From: Streptomyces buecherae
GTDB taxonomy: Bacteria > Actinomycetota > Actinomycetes > Streptomycetales > Streptomycetaceae
Assembly: GCF_014295035.1 (NCBI RefSeq)
Contig: NZ_CP060404.1
Coordinates: forward strand, 4,000,501-4,064,500
Direction: 5' to 3'
DNA length: 64,000 bases
Part shown: positions 45,377 through 51,934 of the stretch, in pieces
Numbering within the stretch: the stretch's first letter is position 1
Layout: every line of letters begins with the position of its first letter
Program-made: the position numbers and the translations under genes
Notes under the pieces: generated by a model
Seen by the model: only the letters and a program-made list of their open reading frames with translations
Told to the model about the DNA's origin: nothing
The model's database searches: none

Positions 45377-45649
45377 CTCTGGTCCCCGCGTGCGGGGATG
45401 GCCCCACTCCGTGCGCCCGCATCGGGCCCGCCATGGCCTCTGGTCCCCGCGTGCGGGGATGGCCCCACGTCGTCCCAGTTCAATGGTTCCGGCGGTTGCT
45501 CTGGTCCCCGCGTGCGGGGATGGCCCCCTCGACATCGACCACATGGTGCCCCTGGCCGACTCTGGTCCCCGCGTGCGGGGATGGCGCCACTTCCAGCTCG
45601 ACGGCTTTCCCCAGCTCGTCTTCTGTCCCCGGAGGGTGGCTGCTCGCCA
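45377..45649 (+). CRISPR. type I-E CRISPR array, four repeats plus a degenerate end
   Basis: 29-bp repeats at 45377-45405, 45438-45466, 45499-45527 and 45560-45588, all with CTCTGGTCCCCGCGTGCGGG and an ATGGCCCC end; the fourth has GGCGCC. A degenerate fifth lies at about 45621-45649. Period is exactly 61 bp, so spacers are 32 bp, as in type I-E. The repeat forms a CCCCGC/GCGGGG hairpin for Cas6e. The third spacer (45528-45559) can be read in frame as LDIDHMVPLA, a motif of HNH nucleases. The degenerate repeat on the right and the leader on the left fix the direction. Confidence 0.93.
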
Positions 45650-45689
45650 GTCCCCGCGCGCCACTGCGACTTCCATCGGGCGCCGCGCC

Positions 45690-45956
45690 TCACATGGTCC
45701 TATCCCGATGCGCTCGCTGTCTGTCATGCCAGCCGTCGATGGCGGTGACGCGAGCCAACGCTGCTTGGTGTTCGTCCTCCGACACGACACCGTGCTCCAC
45801 TTCGAGGCGTGCGGCCAGCTCGCGCAGTCGGTTCATGTCGTCCTGGTGAGCAGCGGCGGCAGCGATGTAGTCGGTCACCCCGCGCGCGCCGGGGCGTAGT
45901 TCGATCGATGCCACCGACTCTTCCGGCACGGTGATGGTGATCTTTCGAGCAGCCAT
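45690..45956 (-). CDS. orphan antitoxin-like protein
   Basis: 88 residues starting MAARKITITVPEESVASIE, the beta-strand of a ribbon-helix-helix DNA-binding protein, then RGVTDYIAAAAAHQDDMNRL and a helical tail. Many actinobacterial antitoxins have this form and are encoded before a PIN-type toxin. Here the sequence after its stop is the end of the CRISPR array and no toxin gene is present, so the partner was probably lost. An upstream in-frame ATG at 46004 exists but would add residues unlike the family. Confidence 0.68.
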   Translation of the reverse strand: MAARKITITVPEESVASIELRPGARGVTDYIAAAAAHQDDMNRLRELAARLEVEHGVVSEDEHQAALARVTAIDGWHDRQRAHRDRTM

Positions 45957-46032
45957 ACGTTGAGGATGCCATGTGATGTCGAGCTTGCAATCGGCGTAAG
46001 ACATACACGTACCGGCGACACAGAGAGAGCTG

Positions 46033-46356
46033 ATGCATCACAGCACGTGGAGGATGCGTCGGGCTCGGAAGCTCGCGGGAGAGGCGGTGGGATACGACCA
46101 GGAGTACGTCGACGCGCGACTGGCCGGCGATCTTGGGCAGACAGTCTACGACCGTCGCATCGAGCTTGGCCTTTCCCAGGCGGACCTGGCGGAGCGCGCC
46201 GGGATGACTCAGCCGCAGATCTCCCGAATGGAGGGTGGCGACACGGTGCCGACTCTTCCGTTGCTGCGGCGCTTGGCCAAGGCCCTAGACGGCACTCTGA
46301 ACCTGACCATCGACGCGGGTGACTCGTCTGTCACGTTCACCCCGCACGCCGCCTGA
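46033..46356 (+). CDS. XRE/HigA-like helix-turn-helix protein
   Basis: 107 residues. The C-terminal two thirds form an XRE helix-turn-helix: TVYDRRIELGLSQADLAERA and GMTQPQISRMEGG, followed by TLPLLRRLAKALDGTLNLTI. The layout with about 40 residues before the domain is that of HigA-type antitoxins. No HigB-like toxin is adjacent. It is divergent from the antitoxin-like gene across 76 bp. Confidence 0.78.
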   Translation: MHHSTWRMRRARKLAGEAVGYDQEYVDARLAGDLGQTVYDRRIELGLSQADLAERAGMTQPQISRMEGGDTVPTLPLLRRLAKALDGTLNLTIDAGDSSVTFTPHAA

Positions 46357-46638
46357 ACTGGGGCAAGCAGGCCGTCGGTCACGAACCCCCGAAAGGGTGC
46401 CTACGCGAGTCCATAGCTGCTGCTCCCCTTGCGCACCACAGCTCGCGAGCCGAAGAGACCAACGCTTTGCGAGCGGGAACGAAACATTGCCGGGCGGTGC
46501 CCGACGCTGCCACGCGGCGCTGCTCCCTCGGGGCGCAATGGCACCGGCGGCGTCACTTGATCCGCTTATGCCGCCCCGCACCGGACCGTCCGCTCACGCG
46601 CTGCTCACACGCCGCCGATCGCCGGGCAGCGCGCAGGG

Positions 46639-47175
46639 TCACACCTGACCGAGGTCGATCTCCACCGGGAAGGGGGCTACGACCTTGAGGACGCCGGTGA
46701 ACACGTCTCCTTCCCGGTAGGTCTTCGTCGCCGGGTCGAGAACGTACGTGTACACGAGAGGAACGCCGGTCGCGGCCTGCTCGATCCGCCAGTAGAAGCC
46801 GATGCCTGCCTTGGCGTACTGGTCGGCCTTCACGATCCGGTCAGTGGTCTCCGAGCCCGGCGACACCACCTCCGCGACCAGCAGCACGTGCTCAGGGCGA
46901 GTGGGGGCGATGTCGATCGTGTCCGCGCGGTACACGACGACGTCCGGGCGGCGATTGGTGAGCGGGACGTCCTGGAGCCGGACGTCGAAGTCCGTGTCGG
47001 CGTTCCACTCCGGGGCCGCGGCGGCGTCCAGGGCGTTGGCGAGAATGCGCGCCAGCCGGTTGTGCCGCTTGGACGCACCCGGCCCCGCGACGACCATCCC
47101 GTCCACGATCTCGATGCCGGCGCACCGCTCTGCGGACCAGGACTCGTACTCCTCCGCAGTGATCTGCTCACGCAT
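46639..47175 (-). CDS. Uma2-family endonuclease
   Basis: 178 residues: ITAEEYESWSAERCAGIEIVDGMVV, RHNRLARILANALD, NRRPDVVVYRAD (the PD of the PD-(D/E)XK fold) and VLLVAEVVSPGSETTDRIVKADQYAKAG (E-x-V...K). Uma2/DUF820 proteins are predicted nucleases, often in many copies in actinobacteria, of unclear cellular role. It is a single gene; the 282 bp separating it from the XRE gene hold nothing recognisable. Confidence 0.88.
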   Translation of the reverse strand: MREQITAEEYESWSAERCAGIEIVDGMVVAGPGASKRHNRLARILANALDAAAAPEWNADTDFDVRLQDVPLTNRRPDVVVYRADTIDIAPTRPEHVLLVAEVVSPGSETTDRIVKADQYAKAGIGFYWRIEQAATGVPLVYTYVLDPATKTYREGDVFTGVLKVVAPFPVEIDLGQV

Positions 47176-47481
47176 CTACGCCGGGGCCGCCCTCTCGGCT
47201 GTCGCCATCAAACCCCTCCCGGACACTGTGCTGCGAGGGCGCTTCCGCCGGCCTCAGCGTACTTTCCGCCGCCCGCCCGGCACGCGTACCCGCTTTCGCG
47301 CCTGCCCCGTCGGCCGCCGTCCGACCAGCGCGCCCGCGGCAAGCGTGGGGAATCGACGCTGATCCGTGGTCGCCATTGGAGAGATCAGCTCCCGCCCGCT
47401 CACGCGAACAGGTCCGGAGGGGGACCGAGGCAGGATGGAGCGCATTTCTGGGGAGAAACCCCGAGGTCAGCGGCGTACGCG
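47176..47481. other. intergenic stretch beside a tRNA fragment
   Basis: This 306-bp stretch lies upstream of the Uma2 gene and next to the 3' tRNA fragment. No integrase, excisionase or other gene was seen in it. Confidence 0.4.
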
Positions 47482-47530
47482 CGGTATCCCAGCAGGTCTC
47501 GAACCTGCGAGCACCGCTTTAGGAGAGCGG
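47482..47530 (-). other. 3' fragment of a tRNA-Arg(CCT) gene, probable att scar
   Basis: Read on the minus strand, this stretch gives an anticodon stem-loop CCGCTCTCCTAAAGCGG (anticodon CCT), a variable region, a T arm GCAGGTTCGAGACCTGC with a perfect 5-bp stem, and an acceptor-like end. No D arm or 5' acceptor strand precedes it, so it is not a working tRNA. Integrative elements commonly recombine into the 3' half of tRNA genes and leave such fragments at their far end. It sits 41 bp from the end of the APH gene. Confidence 0.62.
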
Positions 47531-47570
47531 GTGTCCCACCTCCCCCGCACGGCGGCCACCGGCCCACCGC

Positions 47571-48365
47571 TCACACCAGCAAGCTCCGAAACCGCGCGTT
47601 GCTCGGCTCGGCGTCGCGTTCGCCGACCGTGGCGATCCAGTGGCGGCAGACGACGTTGACGAACGTCTCCACGGCCGCTGGCTCGGCGGAACGCCAGGCC
47701 GCGAAATCGGCGAGCCAGGCGCGGGCGGCCTCCGGGGTGTGGCCGCATTCCATGAGGCGTACGGCCGTGTACGCGACGTCGATCCAGGCGGGACCGAGCG
47801 CGGGCATGGCCCAGTCCACGATGTACGCGACGCCGCTCGTCGCCTCGATCATGAGGTTGTGCGGGTTGGTGTCCGTGTGCAGCAGATACGGTCCGCCAAG
47901 GGCCTCCGCCTCGTCGGGGCGGAGGTGCGCGGCGAACCGTTCGGTGAAGCGGGGCAGGGGGAGTCGCGGAGGCGGGGCCTCCTGGACGCGCTGGAGGGTG
48001 GACGCCACCGCCGGCAGGTCCCGGGACGCCGGGCCCAGGTTTGCGTGCGCGCCGCGGACGTACGCGAAGGCGAGGCAGTGCCAGCCCTCGCACTCGAAGC
48101 TGTGCCGGATTCCCGGCCCCACCCCCAGTTCGCTGACGAGGGAGTTGACCTGCTGTTCCTGGAGGAGTCCGGCCCGGTCCGCGTGGCTTGAGGTGCGTAC
48201 GCCCTTGAGGAAGACCGATTCACCGCGCTGGGTGTCGAGGACGAGGGCCAGGGAGCAGTTGAGGCCCTCGGGCACCTCTTCGGTACGGGTGATGCGGCCT
48301 GTACGCGCCTCGATCGCGCGTTTCAGGACGGCGGGTAGGTCGGCCCACCGCACACGTTCGGTCAT
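47571..48365 (-). CDS. aminoglycoside phosphotransferase-family kinase
   Basis: 264 residues of APH type: GESVFLKG (ATP-binding Lys), the catalytic loop LLHTDTNPHNLMIEA (H-x-D...N) near residue 160 and the metal motif YIVDWAMPALGPAWID (D-x-A/D) near 180. Substrate cannot be told; many such proteins in streptomycetes phosphorylate small molecules or are of unknown role rather than conferring resistance. It stands alone, with no partner gene in the same direction nearby. Confidence 0.85.
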   Translation of the reverse strand: MTERVRWADLPAVLKRAIEARTGRITRTEEVPEGLNCSLALVLDTQRGESVFLKGVRTSSHADRAGLLQEQQVNSLVSELGVGPGIRHSFECEGWHCLAFAYVRGAHANLGPASRDLPAVASTLQRVQEAPPPRLPLPRFTERFAAHLRPDEAEALGGPYLLHTDTNPHNLMIEATSGVAYIVDWAMPALGPAWIDVAYTAVRLMECGHTPEAARAWLADFAAWRSAEPAAVETFVNVVCRHWIATVGERDAEPSNARFRSLLV

Positions 48366-48467
48366 CGTGTTCCGATCACTTGCCGGGGCAGGGGCACCGG
48401 CCGGACGTTCCCGTGCCCCTACCGTCCTTGGAGTGGACTGGTCAGTACCGCTCGCCTGCTAACGCGC

Positions 48468-48557
48468 TCAGTTCTGGGTGGCGCCGCACTTGCGGCAGCG
48501 GGTCTTGCCGCTCCAACCGATCCAGTCGTGATCACATTCGCTCAAGGTGTGCCACAT
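48468..48557 (-). CDS. 29-residue Cys-rich (zinc-ribbon-like) small protein
   Basis: A short frame from ATG 48557 to TGA 48468 reads MWHTLSECDHDWIGW followed by SGKTRCRKCGATQN. It has a C-x2-C knuckle (CRKC), plus an earlier Cys and His, and so could bind one zinc. A good ribosome site (GGAG and AAGGGG) lies upstream. It lies between the APH gene and array B. Size makes it easy to miss; function unknown. Confidence 0.55.
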   Translation of the reverse strand: MWHTLSECDHDWIGWSGKTRCRKCGATQN

Positions 48558-49036
48558 GCCCAATTCCCCTTCTCCTGGCCTTACTTTACGGACCGGCTAG
48601 CCCCTCCCCGCGAGGGTCGCTGACGCCGTTGGTTGGTGGCTGGCGTTCCGTCGGTGCCGTTTGACTATCGCTCGTCGACCGTTACAGATCGACTTCTTTC
48701 CTTGTCCTTCCCCATTTCGACCGCCTACCGCACGGATGTCGCACATCCGGTTGTGAGTGTTGCCGACTGCCGCCGGAGGGCTCGACGTTGCGTAACCGGC
48801 CACTTCCGGAGTGTTCCCCGGCAGCCCTCCCGACTCTGCCTCCGAAGCGCCGGCCGGCCAACGCGGCTCGCGGTGCGGCCACTTCGCGCCTTTGCGCGCC
48901 GGGCGCGCCTTCGCCGGGGTTCGGGTTGCCGCGCCGGGGCGGCGCACGCCCCCTCGCTTGGCCTCCGCGCCTGGAGGGATTGGCCGGTGCCGGCCTGGGC
49001 TGCTGCGTCGCTCGCGGAGTACGCCGCTTACGGTCT
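48558..49036. other. intergenic stretch before the second CRISPR leader
   Basis: This 479-bp stretch is partly AT-richer than average near 48,650-48,750. Frames within it do not resemble known proteins. Possibly remnant DNA of a mobile element. Confidence 0.4.
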
Positions 49037-49169
49037 GGCCGATAGCCTGGGGACCTGGCGGAGGGCGGCGCGGACGGTGAGTGATTCATTCCCTATGCCC
49101 TTGGTGCCGGAATCTCGGGAAGTTGCAGGAAACGGGGCGGGCTCCGGGTAACGCCGCAGGTCAATCGCT
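49037..49169 (+). promoter_or_regulatory. CRISPR leader of the 49.2-kb array
   Basis: Carries the same three blocks as the other leader at the same distances from the first repeat: GGCCGATAGCCTG at 49037, GGAAGTTGCA at 49118 and GGTAACGCCGCAGGTCAAT at 49147. The intervening sequence has diverged. Transcription should run rightward. Confidence 0.72.
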
Positions 49170-49359
49170 CTGGTCCCCGCGCGCGCGGGGATGGCCCCCC
49201 TCTCTCTCGGGGGCGCCGGTCGGTGCCCTTCTGGTCCCCGCGCGCGCGGGGATGGCCCCGGCGCAATCGTCGGAGGGCAGATCAGGGGTGCCTGGTCCCC
49301 TCGCGGGGATAGTCCCGCCCAGAGAATGCTCTGGTCCCTGCGCGCGGGAAATGGAGCCC
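49170..49359 (+). CRISPR. type I-E CRISPR array, short and decaying
   Basis: Two well-formed repeats at 49170-49198 and 49231-49259 (CTGGTCCCCGCGCGCGCGGG then GATGGCCCC), a shortened third at about 49292-49316 and a degenerate fourth at about 49331-49359. The first three repeats are spaced 61 bp apart with 32-bp spacers at 49199-49230 and 49260-49291. The repeat has two extra bases in the palindrome centre (CGCGCGCG) relative to the 45.4-kb array. The last interval is only 39 bp, so the array has lost DNA at its far end. Confidence 0.85.
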
Positions 49360-49373
49360 CCTGCCCTCCGTCC

Positions 49374-49856
49374 TCACGGGACCTCCCCGCCCCGGCCCAC
49401 CACGAACGCCGGCGTCTTGCCCAGTGCCGCGCTCAGCGCGGTGGTGGTGCCGATCTCGTCGGCAAGGTCACCCGCGTTGGCCCAGCGGCGTTCGTGCTGG
49501 CAGTCGTGGGGGCACGGGGAGGTGCTGTGGTCGGTCACGTGGACGTCGTCGCCGTCGGTCCAGCCGCCGTCCACGATGATGACCAACTGCTCCGGCGCGT
49601 TGCCCGCAGCCGGGCGCTGGTCCAGGGTGAGGGCGCGGTGCACGGTCGGCAGCTCAAGGCCGAGGGCGTACGCCGCGCGCCCGGCCGCGGACATGATCCC
49701 CTCGCCGGCCCGCAACACCACACCCGGGAGCTGCCACGGCGTCCCCGTACTCCGCACCTGGAGCACGCGCGGCCAGCCGTACGAGAGGTCGGCCGGAGCG
49801 GACGGGTCGCGGGGCCGCCACACCAGTACGTTGACGCGTACCTCGCGCCGGCTCAT
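49374..49856 (-). CDS. degenerate NUDIX-like protein
   Basis: 160 residues from MSRREVRVNVLVWRPRD. The centre, TPWQLPGVVLRAGEGIMSAA then GRAAYALGLEL, follows the layout of a NUDIX box (WQLPGG...GE...A..E...LG) but lacks the catalytic Glu residues, so hydrolysis is unlikely. A later GDDVHVTDHSTSPCPHDCQHE segment carries several Cys and His. It overlaps the upstream gene by 4 bp and is the last gene of a leftward three-gene operon. Confidence 0.65.
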   Translation of the reverse strand: MSRREVRVNVLVWRPRDPSAPADLSYGWPRVLQVRSTGTPWQLPGVVLRAGEGIMSAAGRAAYALGLELPTVHRALTLDQRPAAGNAPEQLVIIVDGGWTDGDDVHVTDHSTSPCPHDCQHERRWANAGDLADEIGTTTALSAALGKTPAFVVGRGGEVP

Positions 49857-50272
49857 GCCGCGCCACCCGCGTCCGCGTCCCCGTCCCCGTCCCCGTCCCC
49901 GTCCACCCTCGCGCTCGCCTGGGCGGTGGCCAGGCCGAAGCCGCACTCCTCGGGCGCCTTCCCGTTGGTGGTCAGCACGCCGGACACGTCCGCGCCGTCC
50001 GACCAGAAGAAGCTGCCCGGACCCATCAGGGCGTCGAGGGCCAGTTGCATGCGGTGCGGGTTGGGCAACAGGAGCTGAGCGTCGAGCCCCTGTGGGTCGA
50101 ACAGCGCCAGCTCGTAGGCATGTTGGAACTCCGCGTCCGTTGCCCGCTCCCAGACCGTGTCGGGGTTGGCCAGCGGGCCGCGCGCGAGGAAGAACCGCAG
50201 GACGGCACCCTCCGACGTACGTACCTCGTGCTCACCCGTGAGCACGAGGCGCATGCGCTCACCGGTGTTCAC
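49853..50272 (-). CDS. unknown protein, middle gene of NUDIX-like operon
   Basis: 139 residues starting MNTGERMRLVLTGEHEVRTS. The main part looks alpha/beta; the final 20 residues are a DGDGDGDGDADAGG tail encoded by a 6-bp repeat (about 49,880-49,905). No family recognised. It overlaps both neighbours by 4 bp, implying a common function with them. Confidence 0.65.
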   Translation of the reverse strand: MNTGERMRLVLTGEHEVRTSEGAVLRFFLARGPLANPDTVWERATDAEFQHAYELALFDPQGLDAQLLLPNPHRMQLALDALMGPGSFFWSDGADVSGVLTTNGKAPEECGFGLATAQASARVDGDGDGDGDADAGGAA

Positions 50273-50565
50273 CGCGCCGCCTCCTCGTCCCGGTGGTCGC
50301 GGAGGCGGTGCTCGTGCAGCGCTTCGACGGCCTTGCGGCGCTGCGTCGCGTCACGCAGGGCCGCGGCCCGCTCCGCCACGATCCACATCGCCCGGCACGT
50401 GGCGCAGGAACGGGGCGCGTCCTGCCGTGCCTCGCGCTCGTGTGTGTCGACGAGCGCTTCGAGGGTGTTGGTTTCGGCAGGCCGGTGTTCGGGGTGGCCG
50501 GTGGGCTCGGGGGAGGCGGTTGTCACCGGGCACTCCCCTCCTGCTTGCTCTGCCAGTTCGACCAT
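50269..50565 (-). CDS. unknown small protein, first gene of NUDIX-like operon
   Basis: 98 residues with a C-x2-C pair (RSCATCRAMWIV) at about residues 53-56 and long charged helices after it. No family recognised. It begins the leftward operon 169 bp from the divergent XRE/TPR regulator, which probably controls it. Confidence 0.6.
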   Translation of the reverse strand: MVELAEQAGGECPVTTASPEPTGHPEHRPAETNTLEALVDTHEREARQDAPRSCATCRAMWIVAERAAALRDATQRRKAVEALHEHRLRDHRDEEAAR

Positions 50566-50734
50566 GGGCGCATGGCGGCCATTTGCCTTTCGTCAATGTC
50601 GCTAACCTCCGGACGTTCACCGCGTCACAGGGGTTCTTGCATGCGCCCATGCTTCGACATAGCGCGATCACACGGGAGTTGACGTCGCTTGACTACTCTG
50701 GAGAGCACGACCGGTCAACCCTCAGAGGTTCACG

Positions 50735-51907
50735 ATGCGTGAGTTCGCCGATCTTGCCCGCACCGCCCTTCACGAGAGCGGATATTCGATAAAGGCCGCC
50801 GCGCGGGCCACGAAGTACGACATCTCCTACCTCTCCCGCGTTCTCAACGGGAAGCAGAAGCCGTCGGTCAAACTCGCGCAATCGCTGGACGCCCTTGTGG
50901 GGGCCGGAGGCGAACTAGCCGCTGTCGTCATGAAGCCCGCCGACCCGACGAACCAGCCACTACGTCAAGACCTGCCCGACCTCGATGAGGCGCAGGGCGA
51001 GGACTTCGTGCTCGCCATCCGAAATATCTCTCAACGCCTGATCACTCTCGACAACGAGGTGCGTGGGCTGCCTATCGCAGGGCTGGCCGCCTGTTCGTTC
51101 AAGGTGGTGCACCGGCGCCTGGGAGAGGGCGAATACGCGCTGAGGTACGAGCGTGACATCCAGTCCGCGGCTGCGGAACTGGCGGAGATCGCTGGTTGGG
51201 CCCTGTTCAACAACGAAGGCCAGTTCGACGCTGCCCGACGGTTCAGCCAAGAGGCTCTGTTCCTCGCTGGCCTCTGCGGCGACCGCTCCACGGAACTGAT
51301 CACCCTCCAGAACCTCGGAATGATCGCAGGGTGGGCCGGCCGCCCGCGAGAGGAGTTGGCCATTGCCCGATCGGTCTTGCGTCGTGGACGGTTGACCCCG
51401 CGCGTCGAAGCAGTGTTTCGAGCCCGAGAGGGTCAGGGCCTCGCTGGCACGGGCGACCCGACGAGCGCCGCACGCGCCTTCGACCGGGCTCGTGCCCTGT
51501 TGCAGGAGAGTTCTCCGCGAAGCGAACCGCACTGGGCCTGGTGGATCTCGCTCAGTGAAATCGACCGTCAACAAGGACGTATGCAGCACGAGACCGGGCA
51601 GTGGATCGATTCCATTCCGACGCTCGAACGAGCCACGGAGAGGCACCCTGGAACCCAGGTCGGATACGAGAACGTCGCGTCCGTCCGCCTCCTCGACAGC
51701 CTGGTCGCCGTCAAGTCGTGGCGGGCAGCCGAAGAAGAGGCCGCCAAACTGATTCCCACTATCAGTGAGACATCATCCGGCGTAACCCTCACGATCTTGA
51801 GGCAGGCAACCCGCCGAGGAAAGAGAATGAGTGCCGCTCCCAACGGCCTGCGGGACGCCCTCGATCGAATTGACATGGCTCTAAACGCCGATCCCTACGA
51901 GCTGTGA
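50735..51907 (+). CDS. XRE-family regulator with TPR-like C-terminus
   Basis: 390 residues. Residues 8-60 are a helix-turn-helix (YSIKAAARATKYDISYLSRV, then LNGKQKPSVKLAQSLDAL). The rest is made of helical TPR-like repeats (AEIAGWALFNNEGQFDAARR, LQNLGMIAGWAGRPREELAI). Such Streptomyces regulators respond to small molecules or peptides. It is divergent from the NUDIX-like operon. Its TGA stop is directly followed, in the same frame, by the residue of a second regulator gene. Confidence 0.85.
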   Translation: MREFADLARTALHESGYSIKAAARATKYDISYLSRVLNGKQKPSVKLAQSLDALVGAGGELAAVVMKPADPTNQPLRQDLPDLDEAQGEDFVLAIRNISQRLITLDNEVRGLPIAGLAACSFKVVHRRLGEGEYALRYERDIQSAAAELAEIAGWALFNNEGQFDAARRFSQEALFLAGLCGDRSTELITLQNLGMIAGWAGRPREELAIARSVLRRGRLTPRVEAVFRAREGQGLAGTGDPTSAARAFDRARALLQESSPRSEPHWAWWISLSEIDRQQGRMQHETGQWIDSIPTLERATERHPGTQVGYENVASVRLLDSLVAVKSWRAAEEEAAKLIPTISETSSGVTLTILRQATRRGKRMSAAPNGLRDALDRIDMALNADPYEL

Positions 51908-51934
51908 CGGCGAAAGCGCTGGCTGCATGGGCCC

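Noticed and set aside
47482..47580. A complete tRNA-Arg gene
   Set aside because: Only the anticodon and T arms are formed; no D arm or matching 5' acceptor strand lies upstream.
47571..48365. Antibiotic resistance gene
   Set aside because: The APH fold is clear, but such kinases are common and diverse; nothing in the sequence identifies an antibiotic substrate.
48682..49089. A 135-codon leftward frame before the second array
   Set aside because: It runs through the conserved CRISPR leader block and its translation is Arg/Pro-rich with no domain.
51905..51907. Read-through or selenocysteine at the TGA joining the two TPR regulator frames
   Set aside because: Both proteins are complete TPR-type units with their own starts; nothing suggests a recoding element, and a shared frame arises by chance one time in three.
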